A DNA stretch of 64,000 nt, taken from positions 36,888,480 through 36,952,479 of the forward strand of contig JAMXIF010000065.1 of NCBI GenBank assembly GCA_028583685.1, given 5' to 3'. Source of the stretch: Petaurus breviceps papuanus. Taxonomy: Eukaryota; Chordata; Mammalia; Diprotodontia; Petauridae. The position numbers and the translations under genes were made by a program. Below, piece by piece: positions 11,415 to 24,611 of this stretch (the first letter of the stretch is position 1; every line of letters begins with the position of its first letter). The notes beneath the pieces were generated by a model. It saw only the letters and a list, made by a program, of their open reading frames with translations. It had not been told where the DNA came from and searched no databases.

Positions 11415-11600
11415 CAGAAGTGGGGAATCTGTAGCCTCATGTTTCCTTCTAGATCCTCAAGTGCAGCTCTTTGACTGAATCCAAACTTCACCGAACAAAT
11501 CCCCTTAATGTAAGGATTTGTTCTTCAAAACTTGGACTCGGTCAAAAGGCCGCACCCAAGGACCTAGAAGGCCTTGAGGCCTGAAGGTTTCCCATCCCTA
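11415..11600. mobile_element. Palindromic hAT-type non-autonomous DNA element
   Basis: The element has inverted ends (cagaagtggggaatct...tttcccatccctag). Its interior is a near-palindrome: ctttgactgaatccaaactt is mirrored by aaacttggactcggtcaaa, and caaatcccctt by aaggatttg. The flanks gcctggac and gcctaggc fit a decayed 8-bp hAT target duplication. Other copies are at about 25443-25634 and 63624-63721. Confidence 0.75.
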
Positions 11601-11609
11601 GCCTAGGCC

Positions 11610-12840
11610 CTTCATAAAATAGTAGTCCATACCATTAGTTCCCCTCTGCTGTGTGATGAGCCTTCATGAAGTCAAGAGAAGCTTCTCTATCAAGGGAGAA
11701 CACTAGATAGGCTTTGAGAGGCCCTTTGTCCTAACATCACATCAAAGAACTTCCAACTGAAATAAACTGTTTTAGGTTTTTAACAGGATTTAGAACACTG
11801 TGAAGTGCTGAACTCAGACAGCAGTCGGAATCCTAACCAAACCTGGTACTCTGACCTTAAGTAACCCCAGTGAAGGAAGAAAATGGTTTTTCGAAGGACT
11901 CTTGGATGACACTGAAAGTTCTGTGAAAGCACCTGAGCTTCTTGTGGGCGCAAGAAGGAAGAAGGGACTGGATCTGAACATCAACAAGATGAAAAACGAA
12001 AACCCCAAACTCAGATCTCCAAGTAAACTTCCCTAGAAATGCCCAGGAACCAAAATCCTTTCATTCTAAGGACTACCAAAAAGAAAGCATAACCAGCAGA
12101 CTAGAGTTCTGAGGGAATACAACACAAACAGGGATCTCTCACTTTTGTCTAGAGTAAAATATTTGTTCTGTTCCTTTAAAAACGAAAGGACTTTTCTCCT
12201 GATTTGCTCTAGGCAGCCACCTGGAAAGCGATTTTTATTTTGCTCTCTCTAAAAAGAACAAAGGGAACTAAATCAAACTGAAGTCAGACGGCCTGTAGCT
12301 GAGCAGGAAGTGCCAGTCAAGGATGTTTTTCATTCTGTTTTTTAAAAAGAAGGAAGAGACAAGTTTCCCAAATCTGTCCTGAAACCAGACTGAGACAAAG
12401 GGTACCAAGAATAGCACATTCCTGCAGCATTCACCAGTCCACAAAACCAATCTCTAAAGCATTTTTCCAATGATAAGGTTCTGTGCATTAGACTATGCTT
12501 AAAACCACGGCCTGCCAACAACCCACCCTCCCATTAGTGTTCTGCTCTAAATTCTTCTAAAAAGTGGACAAAAACATAATCACCTTTAAAAAACACTTAC
12601 TCTGGCAAATTCAGGAGCCTTAATTAATCTCAGCCATTGTGAATACAAATACACTAGACAGTGAGCGCCATGGCCCAGGAAACACCAAAGGTAGACAGAG
12701 ACTCTACGCTCCTGATCCCCCTCCCCTCCGGCCAAGTACCTACTTCAGCAGGGATGTCACAGCTCTCCCAGGGCTCTTCTTCAAAAAGAGACCTTTCCTT
12801 ATTAGCTGCCAAAAATAAGTAAATTAATCTCAATCTAGAA
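11610..12840. other. Intronic sequence, nothing recognised
   Basis: I see no exon, RNA gene or confident repeat in this stretch of AMBRA1 intron 1. Confidence 0.4.
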
Positions 12841-12849
12841 ATTCTAAAC

Positions 12850-13160
12850 CACAGCTCAGCAGAGTAGAAAGGACACAGTGGATGTGAAGGCCTGAGACAT
12901 CAGACATCAGTTCAAATCCCAGTTCTGCTATTACTAGCTATGTGACTTGATAAAAGTCACTTTATTTCTCTAGTCTTCCAGGTCTTCATCTTTAAACAAG
13001 AAGCTTTCTAAGGTCCTGTACAGCCCTAAGTAAGTTCTGACATTTAGATCAGAATGAAAGGCAGAATAGTACATAGAAAAAATAATGGATTTGAAGTCAG
13101 GCGACCTAGGTTTGAATCCCACCAACTCAAATGACTTAAGCAAGTAATTCACATTTATGT
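12850..13160 (+). repeat. Two MIR-type SINE fragments in tandem
   Basis: The first copy has cagttcaaatcccagttctg and a degraded gtgacttgataaaagtcactt block. The second starts near 13060 with tggatttgaagtcaggcgac. Both face plus. Confidence 0.65.
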
Positions 13161-13669
13161 AGTGTTAACTAAAAGTAGTGTCTGGTAAAGTCTACAGACT
13201 CTTTTCTCATAATAATCTTTTTTTTTTTAAATATTGAAGGAAATGCTAAATTTCCACTTAGAGGCTAGTGAAAATAACTGTGTAATTCTTTCCCCTTCAA
13301 GTTAATGTACAGAAGCAAAACCTATCCATAGAAGTTCAAGAATGAGGGGGAGAGGGAGATGGGGGTTCGCCCAATCAATCACTGTTGTCTCTTCACACAT
13401 ACCAAACTCCAATGTTTAGATAAAATGTTATCCATGTCTAAGAGGTTCTCTCAAAAACCAAACGCAAGAAAAGGACAGCAACCCAATCCCAAAGTTTCCA
13501 AGGAGCATGTGAGTAACTGTTACTGGATAACGAAACAGAAAGTAGCAAAAGTCTGCTTCATGGAGAAAACAGTAAGCTTTTGGGCTACAGTGTACACTGA
13601 GTAATTCTCACCACACTCTCTAGGTTTGGGGGCAGGAGAGGAGAGGGAACAACAATGTACACAGGCAAA

Positions 13670-13790
13670 ACCTTAAGGCTGGAAGGGGTCTTGGTGGAGA
13701 CCAGCTCTCCAACTTTTTTTCACAGATGATCTTGAGAACTGCTTCCAGTCTTTCTTTCACTTTGCAAATGCAAACAAGGTCTGTGCTGTG
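13670..13790. repeat. Possible L3/CR1-type LINE fragment
   Basis: The words ggctggaaggggtcttggtgg and cagatgatcttgag recall an L3/CR1 3'UTR block, but the match is weak. Confidence 0.3.
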
Positions 13791-14504
13791 ACAGATATCA
13801 CCCTGGGCTCAAGTTTTTCTTTATTCCTTTCTTTCCTTAAAAAAAACATCTGTTGGCTTTCCTACTGCTGCTTCTTGGCTTCCCTCACTGGCTCAAGTGA
13901 AGTTCAAACAACGGAAAGGCTAAATACAAAATGTCAAAATTTGACTTTGAGGGCTAGACGTGGCCCACATAGAAACTCCATGTAGGTGGAGATCCCAAGG
14001 GGCTTCTCCAATGGAAAGCTTTGTTGTCATTGGTAGGGCCGTCCTAGAGGGGACTTCAGGCCATTCCAAAAGACACCATGTGGGACCCAAGGCCAAAGTC
14101 AGAAGGCTGATTGCTACACAGCTCAAGCCTGACTCCTCGACAGATTGTTATTCTAAGACCAAAAGAAGCTAAGGATTCAGAAGAGATTACAAATAAAGGA
14201 AGCGCCCACTAGAACCTTTTAAAGGCACAAAAAATAAAATAAAATAAAAAGCCATACTCCAAATTTTGCCTGCACTCTTCTGGAACATTTATTAAATACC
14301 TACTATACACACAGAGACCACTATCCAAATGCTCCCTAAATCAAAAAGCCCCTTGATGTTAGTGTCAATCATACTGTTGCCTAGGAAAGGCAATCCTCCT
14401 CTGCCCCCCACCCCCCCAGAGGATCTTCATTCCTAGCCTCTTTGTCAGACCCAAGGGATGTGTCCATGATTACTTTCCTTGGCTTATAAAACCACAAACT
14501 TAGA

Positions 14505-14600
14505 GAGTCACAAACTTATAGCTGGAAGGGACCTCAGAGGTCATTGTGGTTAAGTACCTTGCCTGAAGTCCCATAGGCAGTAAATAACAGAACCCAATTT
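14505..14600 (-). repeat. MIR-like fragment, antisense
   Basis: The block agctggaagggacctcagag followed by taccttgcctgaagtcccat and an 'aacccaatttccacctgc' end looks like an antisense MIR. Confidence 0.4.
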
Positions 14601-14983
14601 CCACCTGCCTTCATTCCCTCCAAATCCCAGTCATCCCATCAGTAATAAATTTTTAAGGCCTATCTGAGCTTTTAGTTGTATAACTCTACTTATCAGACAT
14701 CTGCCCTAACTGATTAATCCCAAAATCAAAAGAAGATCATAAACAAATAGTAAAATATAACTACAGCCCCAGGTGGTCCCACCTTTCACATATACTCCAC
14801 CATTTAAAATTATGTAAGTCATAGCAAGATATACTAAGACTTCTTTATGCTAGAGAGAAAAACCAATCACTACCTCCCATCTGTTTTGATTTGGTGCTCA
14901 GTGATCTTGGAATCTAGTACCTTAAATACCGCAAGCATTCACTAAATCTTTACTAACTCATTTCATCAGATTTTACCTGATTA

Positions 14984-15146
14984 GGGGCAGCTAGGTGGGG
15001 CAGTAAATAGAGCGCTGGCCCTGAAGTCAGGAGGACCTAAGTTCAAATCCAGCCTCAGATACTTTACACTTACTAGGCGAGTGATCTTAGGCAAGTCACT
15101 TAACCCCAAATTGCCCCTCAAAAAAAAAGGCAAAAAAAAAAAAAGA
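14984..15146 (+). repeat. tRNA-type SINE, full length with target duplication
   Basis: The copy runs from ggggcagctaggtggggcag to the A-rich tail. The flanks attttacctgatt and attttacttgatt form a 13-bp near-perfect target duplication, so the insertion is fairly recent. Confidence 0.95.
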
Positions 15147-15149
15147 ATT

Positions 15150-16190
15150 TTACTTGATTGTATTTTTAACTATAGCCACTTACAGCTGAAAAAAATTGAG
15201 AGTAACCTGTGACCACAAAGGAAGTGATCTTTCTCACTTTGAGGGGTGGGGGAGGTTAGCTCTCAGAGGTATCTCAGATCACAGATCTAGAGGAGGAGGG
15301 AACCTCTGAGGCCATTCAGGAAGATGATGACCTATACAAAATCATTCAGGGAATAAGCCTTAGAGTCAGCCTTACCATAAACCTCTGGTTATCTAAGTAA
15401 TGCTCACACTGAATCAAAATAGGGTGGTATAGGAGGAGTATGTAAAGGCTCCCATTAACAATGTGGCTTCTGGACAGGAAGAGAGGACAAATCTAGGATT
15501 GCAGCCCCAACTAAGCAGATCTCTTCACTGCCAAGGTCTGGATATGTACAAGTCTCTGTTTGTGGTGAGCGTGGAGTGGAGAGATTCTGGGGAAAGAGCC
15601 GGACCCTGAAAGAGCTCTACTGAAGAAGGAGGCCAGTCAAATTTGTTGGGAGGAAAATACTAACTAATCAAGCTAAATGCTCCAGTCAAAAGATAGCCTT
15701 TTTCTTTTAATTACCAGCACCTCACTACTGCTATTTCTCTAAGTTCTCTTTTCCTCGAAAATAAATGTCCTAGGAAAAGCAGGCATGTGGTCTAAAGTGT
15801 ATGGTAAAGGCCAAAGGAGAGGGAAAGAGGTCACAGGAGCCAGGACAGCCAAATACTATGCTAGCAGGTGCCTTCTGAAGTTTCAGAGCCATAATAATAG
15901 TAAGGTTGACAACTAAGCCAGAGGAGGGCTTAGTTACATGAAACCAGAGATAATAATTCTATGAGTCCAGCCAGAAGGAAGGCCCCAGCAACTCTCCCCA
16001 GGTCAGTTCAGAGAAAGTTTATTCCCTGGGAACTGAAGATCACCAGGAGGGTCCAGGATGAATCCCTTACAACTAAACCCAAGAGTAGGAGACTTTGGGT
16101 TGGTCAGGGAGTTATGAGGAAAGAAGAATCTTTCTCCCTCTTCTCTTATTTCAGCCAATTAATTCTTCTCTATGATTTTCAAACATCATA
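15150..16190. other. Intronic sequence, little recognised
   Basis: A possible antisense MIR-like piece lies near 15265-15345 (cagatctagaggaggaggga). The rest is unassigned. Confidence 0.35.
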
Positions 16191-16335
16191 GAGGAACCTA
16201 GAACTAGAAGTGAAGGTCCCTCAGGGGCCATCTAGCCCTACACCTTTTACAAATGAGGAAACCAAAGCCTGGAGAAATCAGGCCCGAAGCATACAAGCAA
16301 TAAGTAACTAAATTTGAACCCAGGTCCTCTAAGAT
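16190..16335 (-). repeat. MIR-like fragment, antisense
   Basis: Blocks such as cttttacaaatgaggaaacc and aatttgaacccaggtcctct are the reverse complement of MIR core and head. Confidence 0.6.
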
Positions 16336-16339
16336 GATG

Positions 16340-17795
16340 AAGTAGATTTCCAAATCTACATGGAAGAACTTTATCCTAAAGGTGACAATTTTTAAGGCAT
16401 CTCAAAAAGATAAAGATTCTAAAAGAACAGGGAAAAAAATCTCAGGTTGTGTTATTAGGTGATCAAGAAGACATCAGCAAATAACTGATCTATATGTCTG
16501 CTTTCTCACATGTATAAAATCTAGGAGAATGGTCAAAGTAGCATTGGAAAATAGTCTTGATGAAAATGAGAAGGGAACTAGAAAGCATATTTCCAAGTGT
16601 TTTTTCAACAGCAGATAATAGTTTTCACCATCAGACAAATGACTAAAAGGTAAGAGAACACCAGATCCCACTGTCTCTGCTCATTACATGCACATACACA
16701 AATGAGCTTGGTACAGAAAATGCAGCCTTAAAGACTCCTCCCCACGAGCTGCTGAGGCAGCTGCATACACAAAGACCATTGGTGACTCCCTGAAAGATAA
16801 CACCAGAGAAATAATTTTGTTCAACTCTCTCCTGATAAGGTAAGATACATTTGACTCTACTGTAGCTTCAATAAGAAAACAGCAAAATCTTGCCTAGAAA
16901 GACCACTACTACAAAGAAAAGTAGATTCTTTTCTGAAAGTCAACTACTATACTTGGTAGGATCACCCCACAAATCCATCAGCATATGACAACTACCAATC
17001 AGGGGAGGAGATTTTATGGACTTCACGCAAGACTTAATTCTGTTTGCCAGTTGGGCTAGAACTAAAACTTCAAAGTAGGACTGGTACAGAGATGTATCTT
17101 AATTATATCTGAAATGCTCTATCAACTATGAAATGTTTCAAACATACCACAAATACATACCCAAGACAAGTGTGGCCTCACCCTAATACTTATCTCACCT
17201 TCCTTCCTACTATACACAGCACTGACCTATCTAGCTCTGCCAGCAGAGGCCCCAAATGCAAGATACTTAACAAATAAATAATTCAGCCTCCTACCTCATT
17301 AGAAGAACACATAATTCCTCAGTGCAGATAAACCAAAGAAAGCCCTTCCACCAGATAGGTAACAACAGGGAACCAAAAAAAAGGCCAAATGTGCCACACA
17401 TTTAATGATCATCCATGCTATGTTCAAAACAGTGTTGACTTTTTCTTTTTTCAGGTAACTGAAACAACTTCAAAATCAATTTTCTTCAAATAGGATCCTC
17501 TCTGAATATGCCCAACACTAAATGATGTTATTGGGGAATTCCAAACCAATCACTCCAACAACTCCAGAAAACAAAGATGAGTCTGTCCAGTGTTTAGCTA
17601 AAGGCTAAAAAGCCAGTTAGTAATTCAATCCAATAAACACTGAGTAAGTGGCTACTAGATGCATAGCATGTGGATGAAATGCTCAATGTACCAGAAGTCA
17701 TAAGTTGACATGGATCGGTTAGTTTGATATGGAGAAGACCTTGTTTTACACTGAAATGCAGCCCTAAAATCACCTTTCAATCAAAAAGTCATGCC
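16340..17795. other. Intronic sequence, nothing recognised
   Basis: I find no exon, RNA gene or confident repeat here. Confidence 0.35.
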
Positions 17796-17799
17796 AGCA

Positions 17800-18020
17800 A
17801 GCCTAGAGTCAGGAAGACCTTTGTTCAAATGTGGCGTCAGACTCTGGGCAAATCACTTAACTCCTGGTTGTCTCAGTTTCCTCATCTGTAAAATGGGGAT
17901 CATAATAGCATCTACCTCCAGGACTGCTGTGAGGATCAAATGAGATCATTGTAAAGCACTTAGCACAGTGACTGGCACATATAAATGCCATATAAAATCA
18001 TCATCATCATCATCATTATT
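17800..18020 (+). repeat. MIR-type SINE
   Basis: The core is ctcagtttcctcatctgtaa, then aatgggg...aatagcatctacctcc and gtaaagcacttagcacagtg. A (cat)n run closes it near 18000-18020. Confidence 0.85.
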
Positions 18021-18269
18021 AAAAGCATGCCACCATTAGTCACAGGAGGACCTAAGTAAAAGAATGTAGCTGGATCACAATATTCTACCACTCCCGGGAA
18101 AACTCACAAAGAACAGGACCTAGATATAGCAGCAAATGTGTAGGTCTTTCTCATATTTAGGTAAGAACAGGTGCACAGTGGCAATGGACATTCACAACAG
18201 AAACCAGAACATCAGACAACAAATTTCCAAATTTGGAAGGAGGATCTCAGAGACCATCTTAATAACCCT

Positions 18270-18750
18270 AAAATTAGCTGAACAGACTTACATGAACTGA
18301 TGCAGAGTGAAGTGAGTAGAACCAAGAGAGCACTGTACACAGGAACAGCAACTTTGTGTGATGATCAACCATGACAGACTTGACTCTTCTCAGTAACACA
18401 ATGATCCAAGACAATTCCAAAAGACTAGTGATAGAAAATGTAATCCACATCCAGAGAAAGAACTGTGGAGTCTGAATGCAGATCAAAGCATACTATTTTC
18501 ACTTTCTTTTACTTTCATGGGTTTTCTTTCCCCTTTTGTTCTGTTTCTTCTTTCACATGACTAATGTTTAAATATGTTTAACATGCATATGTTTAAATTT
18601 AAATATGTTTAACACATGTATAATCTATATCATATTGCCTGCTCTCCTGGGGAGGGAGAAAGCAAATTTGGAACTCAAAATCTTATGAAAAATGAATTTT
18701 GAAAGTTATCTTTACATGTAATTGGAAAAAAATGCCATTTACATAAAAAA
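18270..18750 (+). repeat. LINE-1 3' end
   Basis: The markers are cttacatgaactgatgcaga, ctccacatccagagaaag-like sequence, and a terminal tctttacatgtaattgg. It matches the 45195-45790 copy in order. Confidence 0.85.
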
Positions 18751-18759
18751 ACTCTAAAG

Positions 18760-19195
18760 TTCGGGAGCTTGTAAACTTCATAATTTTTATCCTAATTCTA
18801 TGATAAACAAGTACTGTATACCTGAAATTGGTTTTACATACTATCAAACCCATAGCTGAGTGCCATTTAATAAGCTTTAGGTCTGATAAAAGTCCTAAGA
18901 TATGTCTTCGATTTCTGGCTTCACAACCAAACTGTTTATAATCCTAGGCAAGTGAGATTCTCTTCAAATTTCAAGTTTTCTTCCACATATAAACTGCAAG
19001 TGATAATAACCCTTTGCTTCCGCCATCAGAACAATGAATAATGATTGATGAGACTATCTGTAAAATCCTTAGAAGAACAAGATGATAGAAATTCCAGGAA
19101 TGATGACTACTCGTCTACATGGAAGCCAAGTCAAGGCCCAACATTAATGCCATAGCATAATAAGGCTCTGCCAATAGCTAAGAACCCAGTACAAC
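18760..19195. other. Intronic sequence, nothing recognised
   Basis: No repeat or exon was assigned. Confidence 0.35.
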
Positions 19196-19199
19196 TAGA

Positions 19200-19395
19200 G
19201 CCTGACACCTAGTAGGGAGAACACAATGGGACAAGGAAAGGAGGTCTAAGCTCCACTCTGGTTCTACCACCTGCTAACTCCCAAAGCTCCAGGCTTCCAT
19301 TTTCCTCATCCATCAAAGAAGACAGTTGGTCTAGATAACTTCTAAGGTCCCTTCCTGCTCCAAATTTATGACCCTCAGATCCTGTTACAAAGCAC
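19200..19395 (+). repeat. MIR-like fragment
   Basis: Blocks such as ttccattttcctcatccatc and aaggtcccttcctgctccaa fit a diverged MIR. Confidence 0.5.
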
Positions 19396-19399
19396 AAAA

Positions 19400-20985
19400 A
19401 GCCCAGGAACAATTATAACATAGAAATTTGCATCACTATTTGCAGATTTCAAAAATATTAATACTCAGAAAAATAAAACACCTCAAGACAAGATTAGACT
19501 GCACTGAGCCCCCAGAGACAACAAACTGTCAAGACTCCCTCCACCCCTACCTCATCCCCCCACCCCCCACCCCCACAACTGATTCAGAACCAAGTCATTG
19601 TCCTAACCTTTCTCTTTATCTCACAATCCTCATCTACAGAATGGGTGTCAAGCAGTCCTCTGTACAGGATGGTGTATGGGTTGACTAATGACCAAAAAAT
19701 GCTTTGAAGATATAAAGCTACATAAATGCTAATTACAGTTATTACAGAAAAAAACAAAATATATCATTTTGTTAGCTTGCAAATCCGACTTACTAGGTCT
19801 TCTTAAAGTAAGTTACACTCATGCAGTCAAATGCCCCATACTTTTTTTACCCAACACAAAAGTATGATTGAAACTGGAAGTGGAAAGCAGACAACACAGT
19901 TAGGATAACAACCATTTGTAATGAAAGGAAAATGAATGAGGGCCTGTCTCTGGAGTGTCCTATGGAGAATGGTGTTCTAAGGAACACATAAAGTACTCAG
20001 GAAACCCAAGGGAAGAGCACCCTTCCGAACAAAGAACAAATAGGACCCCAGTTTACTGGGTAGCTCACAAAAAATCAAAAGGACAGTCTTAAATACTTAA
20101 ATAAGTTTTGTTAATGGGCAAAGAACATTTGATGAAACACAACTTTTGATAATAATCTCTATGGAGGAAAGAAACTGCTTCACCCTAGAAATAGGAAATG
20201 AAAACACTGTCTGAGACACAGAAGAGCAGAGGTTTTGTCCACAACATAGTTCAGCTAGCAACAATCTAGTTCAACTAGAAAGTACCCATCTCTTTCTGCT
20301 TTCTCTGTATATGATCTCCTCCACAAGCTGAGAAAAAAAACGGAACCTACCTCTTCTCCCCAAGGCATTCCTAAAAATTGACCCAAGACAACTACTGGAA
20401 AAGCCCTTGGCACCAAAAACAATGATTTAACCAGCTTTGCAAATATTAACCCAGAAATCCTCCCAACCCCAGGACAGATGGGATTGACTACTCAGCTAAC
20501 AAAAAGGAAAGCAAAGCCCAGAAGGGGTTAAGAAATTCGAAGAGGCACATGAGATGCATCCTTGTTCACAACGCAGGCTTCTCCTTCAGACAGGACCAGT
20601 GCTTCTGACTTGCCAGCTTGGGATCTAACAGCTCTCTCCAGATACTACATGCACAGTCCACCAACTCTCCAAGTCAGCCCAAGCAAGGTTCCTCTTGGCT
20701 AACCAGAATGAGGAAGAGAAAATTAACTCAAGACTTCAGTAAAGGGAGAACTCTCAGAAAAGAGGTCCAGCTATCCCTCACCACCTTGCCAGAGGCATAT
20801 ATCCCAGGCCATCAAAATGAGGTATTAGATCTAAAGGCACAGGCATTTAAAGTCACAATTCAATTATCTTTCTTTAAGATTTAGGAGGGCAGGAGAAAAG
20901 ATGCAGTAACAATGTGAATATATTAAAACCAAGACCACCACAGTACACTTATGAACACTATAAATGGAAAACATGCACACTTGTT
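19400..20985. other. Intronic sequence, nothing recognised
   Basis: A C-rich patch lies near 19548-19577. No exon or repeat family was assigned. Confidence 0.35.
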
Positions 20986-20989
20986 CTTT

Positions 20990-21185
20990 TGTTGTTCAGT
21001 CATGTCTGACTCTTTATGACCCCATGGACCATACTGTTCAGGAGGCTTTCTTGGCAAAGATACTGGAGCAGTTTCTCTAGTGGATTAAGGCAAACAGAGG
21101 GTTAAGTGACTTGTCCAGGACCACGAGGCCAGATTTTAATTCAGGTGCTCCTGGTTCCAGGCCCAGCTCGGCCACCTTGCTACTC
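20990..21185 (-). repeat. BovB/RTE-tailed SINE, antisense
   Basis: Starts ttgttgttcagtcatgtctg and continues actctttatgaccccatgg, the BovB-type (RTE) tail. The antisense SINE body (gggttaagtgacttgtccag...) follows. It would have used RTE machinery. Confidence 0.8.
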
Positions 21186-21397
21186 TCTACATTTGTTTTT
21201 ATGTCATTAATATTGTAAATTTGATCTGTTGCTTTTAAATAATTATACAATTACAAAAACTTGGAAAAGAATGCAAACACATCAATGCTTCAGTCAGTCA
21301 ACAAACACTGATTATTAGAAGGCTATTGTATTAGCTGTGTTAGTAAAGAGAAGGGGACAAACAGAAGAACTGTTGTGAAGGCAGAAAAGCAAGATTT

Positions 21398-21556
21398 GGG
21401 AGCAGCTAGGTGGCACAGTGAATAGAGCACAAGCCCTGGAGTCAGGAGGACCTGTGTTCAAATCTGGCCTCAGACACTTGATGCAAAAACTAGCCGTGTG
21501 ACCTTGGGCAAGTCACTTAACCCCAAATGCCCTTCAAAAAGCAAAAAAAAAAAAAA
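21398..21556 (+). repeat. tRNA-type SINE with target duplication
   Basis: A full-length copy with an A-rich tail. The sequence agaaaagcaagattt(g) stands on both sides (about 21382 and 21557), a target duplication of about 15 bp. Confidence 0.95.
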
Positions 21557-21579
21557 GAGAAAAGCAAGATTTGAAAACA

Positions 21580-21860
21580 GATTGGATGTGTGGGCTGAGT
21601 GAGGATGAAGAGTCAAAGATAACACTTAGGTTGTGATCCTTGGGTGACTAGAAGAAGAATGACATTCTCAACAATAACTGGAAGGTTGGGAAAAGGGGAG
21701 GATTTGGGGGCAAAGATCAGGAGCTCTGTTCTGGACATGCTCAGCTTGCAGTGCCTCTGGGACGCACAGTCTGACATGTCCAAAAGGCAGCTGATGATGC
21801 AGGAGAGGCACTCAGGAAAGAGGTCAGTTCTGTACATATACATCCAAGAATTACGTAAAC
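21580..21860 (-). repeat. LINE L2 ORF2 fragment, antisense
   Basis: The reverse strand shares the L2 blocks 'aactgtcc..gacatg', 'agaactc' and related words seen in sense copies near 25640-25760 and 46790. Confidence 0.6.
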
Positions 21861-22159
21861 AGAAATGTCGACAGACCTCAAGGTATCAGGATAATGAGAT
21901 CATGAAGCAAGATCATATAGGGGAAGAAGGGCAAGTCCCCGGATACCTGGGCTTCATCTACACATCTATAAAATTACTCATGTGTCATGGCATTTAATTA
22001 CTATGTGTAAAATTCAAACAAGATCATCAGATGACAGGGACTAGGGGAATTGAAGTATCATTATTATATGGATGCCAGCACAAGAAATCAAGGTGACTGA
22101 GGTGGCTATAAATGGCTAGGAATCAGGACTGGCAGGGTCTGAACTTCTTAAGTGGGAAA

Positions 22160-22232
22160 CAAAATGGAAGAAATCCCACACAATAGAGCAGATGCAATAT
22201 GTTATTTTCCAACCGTGGTGTGGTGTGGTGTG

Positions 22233-22272
<40 letters not shown>

Positions 22273-22890
22273 CTGTCAGACCTAACTGATATTTGCCAAT
22301 TCTTATCTGGGATAGCTGTCAGTCATATTTAAGGGGACTTAGAGGGAGAGGAGAGGTGAAGTTTCCAAACATTATTCCCCCAAATTCTGGGGAGTTAAGA
22401 GAGGGAAAAGCACTGGCTACAACCCAATTCTCTGCCACAAGATGCTCCTTACTGCTGCCCTAAAAATACATCCAATGCTGCAGCCCCCACACATGAGACC
22501 ATAAGCTGTCACAAAGGCTTTCAAATAAGCAAGTGTTAAATAATATTTCTTTTCAGAAGGAAAATACAGGAAAGTCAATTTCTGTCTACAATGAACTCAT
22601 GCCACAGTAACCAGGAAACAGATGTCCCACAGATACATAAGAACAAAAATGAATACATCCCTTTCTCATATAAGCCAGTGAAATTATTATCATTATTAAT
22701 ATGATGATGATCCACAAATGCAAACACAGAACTTTACTATCAAAAGCAATTTCATTCAAACAATTTCAGGTCCACAGTCAGAGTGATAGTGAAAAGCTAA
22801 TGATAAGAACAAAAGCTGTCAATAAAAATTCATTTATTTTAAAAAGAAAGAAAAGCTTGAGGAATTTGGGAATGATCAAAAGAGAATTGG
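22160..22890. other. Intronic sequence; (TG)n at 22212-22268
   Basis: A (GTGTG)-rich start passes into about 17 TG units. The rest of the stretch is unassigned. Confidence 0.6.
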
Positions 22891-22891
22891 G

Positions 22892-23135
22892 CCGGTAGGG
22901 GGCAGAGTGGAGAGCACTGGGTTTAGAATCAGCAAGATTCCTCTTCCTAAATTCAAATGTGGCCTCAGATCTTCACCAGCTGTGTGACCCTGGGCAAATC
23001 ATTTAACCGTTTGCCTCAGTTCCTCATCTGAAAAATGAGCCAAAGAAGGAAATGGCAAACCACTACAGTATCTTTGCCAAGAACACCCCAAAATGGGGTC
23101 ACAAAGACTTGGACACAACTGGAAAACGATTCAAC
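22892..23135 (+). repeat. SINE with BovB/RTE tail
   Basis: A SINE body with a tgcctcagttcctcatctga core is followed by ggaaatggcaaaccactaca and gtatctttgccaagaacacc...ggacacaactgg. It ends in a (caa)n-like run. Confidence 0.85.
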
Positions 23136-23139
23136 AACA

Positions 23140-23475
23140 AAAAAGGGAACCAGTTGGAGTACTGGATAAAGCTGCCTTTTGAAGAGTCAGAACGATGAGG
23201 GTTCAAATCGCTGTTCCAACACTTACCACGTGTGACTCCTTCACTCTCTGCGTGCCACTGGGCAAGCCATTCCACTGTTCTCAATCTTGGTTTCTGTACC
23301 TGTGAAGTGGTGATATCCGTGCTTCCCTTAGCCGCTGTCTGCCTCAGTTTTCCCACATGTAAAATGGAAGTAGTAAGAGCACTTAGTTCACAAGGTTGTT
23401 TGGGAGAATAAAACGAGATAATGGACACAAAGCTCACTACAAACTCCAAAGTACTAGAGAAATGTCAGTTATTAG
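23140..23475 (+). repeat. MIR-type SINE
   Basis: The head gttcaaatcgctgttccaac is followed by tctgcctcagttttcccaca, cacaaggttgtttgggag and a degraded tail. Confidence 0.65.
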
Positions 23476-23712
23476 GAACTTCAAAGTCTGCTGATGAGTT
23501 AATTTTGCTCCTTTTCCATGGATTCAGAGTGTGACTCCCAATCTCCCTCTCCATCCCAATTCCAACCCTTCTCGCAGGGGATTTCAATATTGATGCCTTC
23601 CAATGCCCCCATCTCCCAGGTGCTCAAAGAGCTCCTCACTCCACCTTCACTCCCCGGGAGGAGCAAAGCCCTGATCTCACCATCTACCACCAGGGCTCCA
23701 CTGATATAAATC

Positions 23713-23930
23713 AATAGTCAGCCAATAAATAATTATTAAGAGCCCATTATGTACCAGCCACTGTGCCAAGCAGAAAGGCAGAAGAGAGTCTCTGATTTTA
23801 AGGAGCTCATAATCTAAAGAGAGAGACAACCTAAAACAGTTATGTACAAACAAGTCACAGACAGGATAAACTGGAAATAATTACCAGACAGAAGGTACTA
23901 GAATTAAAGGACATCAGAGAAAAGATCAAG
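23713..23930 (-). repeat. Antisense L2 piece inside the L2
   Basis: The block catataatca-like 'agccaataaataattattaa' and 'gtaccagccactgtgccaag' are the reverse complement of the L2 terminus, followed by 'tgtacaaacaagtcacagac'. Confidence 0.7.
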
Positions 23931-24611
23931 AACTACATCATTCCTTTATCGGATCACAAACTCCTATCCTTCCATCCCCCTCTGAGCCTAACTCCTCCCT
24001 AACTGTATCCTTGGTCCCCCCCACAGCTCCCTCCTAGATCATAACCTCTACTCCAGCCACACTCTCTTCCCTTCCCCATTTTTACCTCTTGGAGAACAAG
24101 GTCAACACTGCACTATCCTCTACCCTGGAATCCCTCACTCCTTTGTCATATCATGCCTTGGAAATGCCTACTCTAGACTAGTCCCACAATCCCTTTCCTC
24201 CACTTGTCTGCCTCTGCTCACAAGCTTCCTGACCTGGGCTGGAAGAAGTTGTACAATTGCACTGCCAGGGGTCACTAAAAATTGATGGCATCTCATCTTC
24301 ACCCAAAATGTAAGAAAACCATCCTTTTACTTCTCAATTTATTCTCTATCTCGCTCATGATAGCAGTTTAAAACCTGCTCATCTCTCCGTAAGCCTCCTG
24401 TGGGCATCCCTCAGCTGAGGACCTCATCTCCTACTTCACCATTTGTCATGAGCTCCCTCCTCCCTCCTTATCTCACAATCCCCTGACATCATCTGCCACT
24501 ATATCCTTCTTTAATCCAGTCTGATGAAGAAAAGGTCCTTGTCACTGACGACCACCCTTCATGTATCCTTGACCCGCTATCCCACCGTAGACTGCCCCCT
24601 CAAGAATCATC

